Shown: in pieces, positions 40,848 through 44,944 of the stretch | Numbering within the stretch: position 1 is the stretch's first letter | How the letters are laid out: every line of letters begins with the position of its first letter | Assembly (NCBI RefSeq): GCF_006636215.1 | Contig: NZ_VIFM01000071.1 | Span: 1-44,944, forward strand | Reading direction: 5' to 3' | Length of the DNA stretch: 44,944 bases | From: Myxococcus llanfairpwllgwyngyllgogerychwyrndrobwllllantysiliogogogochensis | GTDB taxonomy: Bacteria; Myxococcota; Myxococcia; Myxococcales; Myxococcaceae | The notes under the pieces: model-generated | Told to the model about the DNA's origin: nothing | The model's database searches: none | The model's input: the letters and a program-made list of their open reading frames with translations, nothing else | Program-made: the position numbers and the translations under genes

Positions 40848-43619
40848 TCATTTCCCGCGAGGGCGAGCAGGCTTCACACGGGCGGGCTTCACGGGTGCGG
40901 GCGCGGGTAGGGCCGCGAGGAAGGTGTCCACGTCCCCCACGCGCGCGTCCAGGCCCGCTTCCGTGAACCAGCCCCGGGCGCGCGCGGCCTCGCCCCGTGC
41001 CTCCGGGGACTGGCCCGACTGGACCAGGGCCTTCGCCAGCGCGAAGCCGGACTCCGCCAGCGCATCCGGCGGCGCGGAGGCGAACGTCACCGCCAGACGC
41101 AGGGGCTCCACCGACTCACCCACGCGGCCCAGGCCCAGCAGGGCCTGCCCCACGCCGTCGTAGGACGGCTGGAGCTTCTCGTCGTCCGCGGGCAGTGTCT
41201 TGCGCTTGAGCGCGAGCGAACGCTCATACGTCTTCAGCGCGTCCTCGAAGCGGCCCATGCCGAGCTGGCACATGCCCACCTCGTCGAGCGCCTCCGCGAA
41301 CTTCGGGCTGTCCGCGCCGTAGATGGCCTGGAAGATGTCCGCCACGGCCTGGGCATGTGGCAGCGCCTGGGCGTCCTGCTTCAGTTCGCGCAGCGTCATG
41401 GACAAGAGGCCATGGCGCCGGGCCACGTCCGGGTGCTGGGGGCCCATGGCGGCCGTGGTCTTCTGGAGCGCGTCCTCCATCAGCGCCAGCGCGCGCGCGG
41501 AGTCTCCGAGCGAGTGCACCACGTGCGCGAGGAGGAACGTCGTCCTCGCGCGCTTGGGGTGCTCGGCGGGCAGGGACTTCTCATAGAGGGCCCGGGCCTC
41601 CTCCACGCGGGTCTTCGCCTCCTCGTACAAGTCCTGGGAGATGGCGAGGTTGGCCTGGTTGACGCGCACGTCGCCCAGCAGCACCGGGTCTCCGCCCATC
41701 CGCTCCAGCGTGGCCTCCGCCAGGGAGCCCCAGCGGGCCGCGGGCTCGTAGTGCTTCAGCCCGTCCTCCACGAAGAGCAGCTTGTTGAGGGCGGTGACTT
41801 TCAGCCGGTCCGCATGCCCTGCCTCCGCGTCGAACACGGCGCTCGACAGGAGCTTGGCGGCCTCGGGTGATTCGCCCACCTGCTCCAGCAGCCAGCCATT
41901 CAAGAAGCGCGTCTCCGCGCGCAGCGGCAGATAGCCCGTGGCCTCCACCGGCGCGACGAGCGCCTTCACCGCCTCCAGCGCCTGCGGGTGCTTGCCGGCA
42001 TCCATCCGCGCGCGGACGTGGGAGAGCTTCTCCTCCAGCAGTTCGATATCCGCGCGGCGCAGCGGGTCCGTGGGCATGCGCTGCCGCTCGGCCAGGGCCT
42101 CCGTGTCCTCGCATTCCCACAACGAGGGCAGGGCGAGCGCGGCGTCCAGGGACTTCTCCACCAGGGCCGCGTCCGCGCTCGACAGCAGCTCCACCGTGGC
42201 GCTGAAGTCCTTGCGGCGGCGCTCCAGACACACGAGCTGCCGGTCCAACTGCTCCTCGGGTTTGACGCCCTGCACGCGCGTGGCCTCGCAAGCCTGCACG
42301 CGCTGGCGCTTCCACATGTCCGCGTAGTCGCCGAGCGCCCGTGACACGCTCTGGGCCATGCCTTCCGCGAAGGGCCTGCCCGTGGCCTGGAACGCGGTGG
42401 AGAGCTTCGCTTGTGTCGTGGGCGACCACACGTCGTCCATCCGCGCCCCGGCATCCACGCACACGCGCGACTGCTGCCACGCCGCGCCGCCCGTCAGCGC
42501 GAGCGTCGCGCCCAGCGCGCTGGCGGCCGTTACCCACCGACGCCGCAGCGTCCGGCGATGCTCCTGCGACAGCGCCTCCAGCAACACGGCCATGGAGGCG
42601 AAGCGCGCGTCCGGCTCCAGCGACAGTCCGCGCAGCACGGCGTCGCGCACCCAGCCGGGCACCTTGGAGTCGCGCGGTGGCTCGCGCACGGCGGGGACCG
42701 GAATCGTCGCGGGCGAGGAGGGCGCCACCGAGGGCCGCTGCGCGCCCAGCGACTCCGTGCGCTCCGACTCGGCGCTGACGCTGGTGCTGGAGAAGGCATA
42801 CGCCCGCAGGCTGCCGGGCTCGAAGGGGCGCGCGCCGAAGAGGGCGCCATAGAGCGCGGCGCAGAAGCTGAACTGGTCCGTGCGCCCGTCCAGCGTCGTT
42901 CCCCGGAACTGCTCCGGGGACATGTAGTTGGGCGTGCCCACCAGCAGGCCGTCCTCGGTGAGCGTCGTCTCCAACATGCGACGACCGGCCGAGGACGCCA
43001 GCGCCTCCCGCGTCTCCTCGGTCAGGGGCTCCTCGTCCTGGGGGAGGTCTCCCATCGTCCGCGCGAGGCCGAAGTCCGTCACGTAGACGCGGCCCGCGCG
43101 GCTCACCAGCACGTTGGCCGGCTTGAAGTCGCGGTGCACCAGCCCCGCGGCGTGCGCGGCCTCCAGGCCCCGGCCCGCCTCCACATAACGCGTCACGATT
43201 TCGCGCCAGGAACGCGGCGACGCCTTCAGCCACGAGGCCAGCGTGCCGCCATCCACCAGCTCCATGGCCACGAAGACCTGGTCGCCCCACATGCCCACGT
43301 CGAAGACGGGGATGACGTTGGGGTGGGAGACGCGCGCCATGGCCTGCGCCTCGCGCAGGAGCCGGGAGCGCGCCTCCTCCGAGTGGTCATGGCGACCGTC
43401 CGGATGCAGCAGCTTGAGCGCCACCTTGCGGTCCAGGTCCGGGTCATAGGCGGCGTACACCACGCCCATGCCGCCCTGGCCCAGCCGCCGCAGCAGCAGA
43501 TACCGCCCAATCTGGGAGAAGGGCGGCGCGGCGCGACGTGCCTCGTCGGGCCCCGTCCCGGAGAGGTCCTCCCCCGGCCCGGTGCCCGCGTCCCGCCCGC
43601 CTGTGTCTTTCCTCGTCAT
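40848..43619 (-). CDS. Membrane Ser/Thr protein kinase with C-terminal TPR domain
   Basis: 923 residues from ATG 43619. Hanks-type kinase in the N-terminal third: G-loop GQGGMG (47-52), Lys69 in VALKLL, catalytic HRDFKPAN (162-169) with Asp164, DFG at 182-184, then GTPNYMSPEQFRG. One transmembrane helix (362-381, after a basic RRTLRRR) puts the C-terminal ~540 residues in the periplasm. That part is helical with TPR-like units, many of the SEL/kinesin-light-chain kind (YEPAARWGSLAEATLERMGG; AEHPKRARTTFLLAHVVHSLGDSARALALMEDAL; AEALDEVGMCQLGMGRFEDALKTYERSLALKR). It probably senses an envelope event and phosphorylates Thr residues read by the FHA activator downstream, with 58 bp between the genes. 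It is the second gene of the TssC-like operon. Confidence 0.93.
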   Translation of the reverse strand: MTRKDTGGRDAGTGPGEDLSGTGPDEARRAAPPFSQIGRYLLLRRLGQGGMGVVYAAYDPDLDRKVALKLLHPDGRHDHSEEARSRLLREAQAMARVSHPNVIPVFDVGMWGDQVFVAMELVDGGTLASWLKASPRSWREIVTRYVEAGRGLEAAHAAGLVHRDFKPANVLVSRAGRVYVTDFGLARTMGDLPQDEEPLTEETREALASSAGRRMLETTLTEDGLLVGTPNYMSPEQFRGTTLDGRTDQFSFCAALYGALFGARPFEPGSLRAYAFSSTSVSAESERTESLGAQRPSVAPSSPATIPVPAVREPPRDSKVPGWVRDAVLRGLSLEPDARFASMAVLLEALSQEHRRTLRRRWVTAASALGATLALTGGAAWQQSRVCVDAGARMDDVWSPTTQAKLSTAFQATGRPFAEGMAQSVSRALGDYADMWKRQRVQACEATRVQGVKPEEQLDRQLVCLERRRKDFSATVELLSSADAALVEKSLDAALALPSLWECEDTEALAERQRMPTDPLRRADIELLEEKLSHVRARMDAGKHPQALEAVKALVAPVEATGYLPLRAETRFLNGWLLEQVGESPEAAKLLSSAVFDAEAGHADRLKVTALNKLLFVEDGLKHYEPAARWGSLAEATLERMGGDPVLLGDVRVNQANLAISQDLYEEAKTRVEEARALYEKSLPAEHPKRARTTFLLAHVVHSLGDSARALALMEDALQKTTAAMGPQHPDVARRHGLLSMTLRELKQDAQALPHAQAVADIFQAIYGADSPKFAEALDEVGMCQLGMGRFEDALKTYERSLALKRKTLPADDEKLQPSYDGVGQALLGLGRVGESVEPLRLAVTFASAPPDALAESGFALAKALVQSGQSPEARGEAARARGWFTEAGLDARVGDVDTFLAALPAPAPVKPARVKPARPRGK

Positions 43620-43713
43620 GTCTGGCGCACCTCGGGGCGGAGTGTAGCGAAGCTCTCGCTACAACCCGAGTTCTCCGCCGCCGTGCGTCAGCGCCGCCTG
43701 ACTGCCTGAACGC

Positions 43714-44944
43714 TCAGGCGCGCAGCGGCAGGGTGAAGGCGAGCTGGAAGCGGGTGCCGGCGTGCTCGGGCCGGACGGTGGCGGTGACGTGGACGCCGTG
43801 GCCGTTGCCGGTGGAGACGACCTCGCCCTTGAGCTGGCCGTCCTCGGTGGCGCCCCGGAAGAGGAACACCTCCGCGGCCTGCGAGAAGATGGAGGAGACC
43901 TCCGCGCTGCCCGAGCCGGGCGGGAGCTGGTCCCTCACCCATGTCGCGAAGCGGACGATTCGGCCGGTGAGCACCTGCGCGGGCAGGGGCACCGCGTAGC
44001 CGCCGCCGAACACCGTGGGGGCCGCGGCCAGCAGCACCGCGTCCGCGTTGCGCCCGCTGCCCAGGCCGAGCACGCCGTGCTCCTCCAGCTTCGCCTGCGC
44101 GCGGATGGGCAGGAAGACCTCGGTGGGGATGGACAGGCCCTTCTCGCGACCGGAGGGAATCTCCCACGTCGTCGGGGCGCGCACGCCTCCGGCCTGGCCG
44201 AAGATGCGCGCGAAGGCGCTGGTGTCGCGGAAGCTGGACGCGAGCATCGCCGCCACCGCGAGCGCGGGACTGGTGAAGGCCGCGCGCTTCGCCCGGGCCT
44301 CGCTGGCCACGACGACGCGGTTGACGACGGCGCACAGCCACCGCGAGGACTCGTCCTGACGCAGCTCCGTCCACGACTCGGAGACCTGCTCCCGGCCCTC
44401 CTCCAGGCCCAGGGACAGCTCGTCCGGGGACAGACCCAACAGCGACGGCGCCACGGCGACGACGATGGGCAACTGCGCGCGCTCGCCCATCGCGGCCAGC
44501 CGGGCCAGCACCGCCACGTCATCGTTCGTGTCCACCACGAAGACGGCGTCGGGCCGGTCGAAGGGCTCGCTGGAGAGCGCGTCTTCGAGCGTGCCGAGCA
44601 GGTCGCCGCGGCTCACGTCCAGCACCTCCACCGCCATGCCCGCGGCCGTGGGGCACTGGTCCACCAGCCACTTGAGGCCGCGCCACGCGGACTCCAGCCG
44701 GGCCACGGGCTCCGCGATGAGCACGTCCGTCGCGCAGCGCAGCACCGTCTCGTCCAGCAAATCCCTCACGGACTTGCGCGCGGCGGTGGCGGGGGCGGAC
44801 GTCGACGACGCGGAAGCCGGCGCGCGCGGGTTGAGGGCCTTCAAGAACGCATCGACGGCGCGGGACGCGGTGGCCGGCGAACCAGGCTCGGACGCGGTGA
44901 GCAGCGTCTCCATCAGGGCCACGTCATCGGGCGTGGGCGTGGGC
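43714..44944 (-). CDS. Type VI secretion contractile sheath protein, TssC/VipB-like (5' end beyond window)
   Basis: The frame is open to the right edge (codons for PTPTPDDVALME precede the first internal start at 44922), so the N-terminus is probably outside. About 400 residues are visible. The TssC hallmark reads LESAWRGLKWLVDQCP, then VEVLDVSRGDLLGTLEDAL, as in TssC 'LESAWRGL-KFLVD ... NVSKEDLLEDFEDA', followed by DDVAVLARLAAMGERAQLPIVVAVAP. The C-terminal part is divergent (WEIPSGREKGLSIPTEVFLP ... TATVRPEHAGTRFQLAFTLPLRA), so this may be a sheath-domain paralogue rather than the main TssC. It would assemble in the cytoplasm into the contractile tail. It precedes the Ser/Thr kinase and FHA activator genes, both common in T6SS control. 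Confidence 0.75.
   Translation of the reverse strand, partial: PTPTPDDVALMETLLTASEPGSPATASRAVDAFLKALNPRAPASASSTSAPATAARKSVRDLLDETVLRCATDVLIAEPVARLESAWRGLKWLVDQCPTAAGMAVEVLDVSRGDLLGTLEDALSSEPFDRPDAVFVVDTNDDVAVLARLAAMGERAQLPIVVAVAPSLLGLSPDELSLGLEEGREQVSESWTELRQDESSRWLCAVVNRVVVASEARAKRAAFTSPALAVAAMLASSFRDTSAFARIFGQAGGVRAPTTWEIPSGREKGLSIPTEVFLPIRAQAKLEEHGVLGLGSGRNADAVLLAAAPTVFGGGYAVPLPAQVLTGRIVRFATWVRDQLPPGSGSAEVSSIFSQAAEVFLFRGATEDGQLKGEVVSTGNGHGVHVTATVRPEHAGTRFQLAFTLPLRA

Overview
This window looks like chromosome from a myxobacterium, most likely of the Myxococcus/Corallococcus/Archangium group. The DNA is very GC-rich, with G or C at nearly every third codon position. It carries hallmark gene types of that group: a SitA-like polymorphic lipoprotein toxin with its immunity gene, a Ser/Thr kinase with a TPR tail, an FHA-domain sigma-54 activator, PAS hybrid histidine kinases, and FG-GAP lipoproteins. 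No rRNA, tRNA, CRISPR array, insertion sequence or phage gene was seen. Genes are dense on both strands and gaps are mostly under 300 bp.

Left part (1-9.8 kb). A fragmentary reading frame is followed by a nucleotidyltransferase with a small helical partner, a toxin-antitoxin-like pair. Next is a lipoprotein with a metalloprotease motif and TPRs, flanked by two copies of the 3' tail of an SDR gene. Then comes an Atu-like block: an AtuB-like SDR and a TetR regulator on the minus strand, and on the plus strand an AtuA-like protein, an acyl-CoA carboxyltransferase and a biotin carboxylase/BCCP subunit. The divergent promoter region holds a perfect 26-bp palindrome, probably the TetR operator. This gene set resembles part of the acyclic terpene utilization (geranyl-CoA carboxylase) operon but lacks the acyl-CoA dehydrogenase and the hydratase.

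Middle part (10-30 kb). A class I terpene cyclase lies directly after the carboxylase genes and overlaps a convergent MFS exporter. An intergenic stretch of decayed tandem repeats precedes a 2-oxoglutarate/Fe(II) oxygenase. Then come an amidohydrolase and a MIP18-type Fe-S factor in tight overlap (a pair known beside bacterial diiron propane-type monooxygenases, here without one), a triple-PAS hybrid histidine kinase, an ~0.8-kb structured gap, an M28 peptidase, an unknown protein, a class III nucleotide cyclase, and a 14-TM drug exporter. They are followed by a lipoprotein fusing FG-GAP repeats to an apparently intact copper lysyl oxidase, a cysteine desulfurase, two MacB-type permeases without an ATPase, a strong bidirectional terminator, and a 55-residue secreted Cys-containing peptide.

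Right part (30-45 kb). This holds a membrane protein of unknown role, a phospholipase D-family lipoprotein, a probable SitA toxin/SitI immunity pair with a beta-barrel protein upstream, and a GNAT acetyltransferase. A sigma-54 type promoter then precedes a gene for a thaumatin-like protein with 39-bp tandem repeats, followed by a long disordered/helical protein. Convergent to these is a minus-strand operon that starts beyond the right edge: a TssC-like type VI sheath protein, a Ser/Thr kinase with TPRs, an FHA sigma-54 activator and a C39-like cysteine peptidase. I infer that this is the regulatory flank of a type VI secretion locus, with the peptidase and the sigma-54-preceded thaumatin-like protein as candidate effectors or co-regulated products. 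No single system here is demonstrably new. The best leads are the Atu-carboxylase/terpene cyclase neighbourhood, the T6SS/sigma-54/thaumatin/C39 cluster, and the SitA-like module with its unusual nuclease tail.
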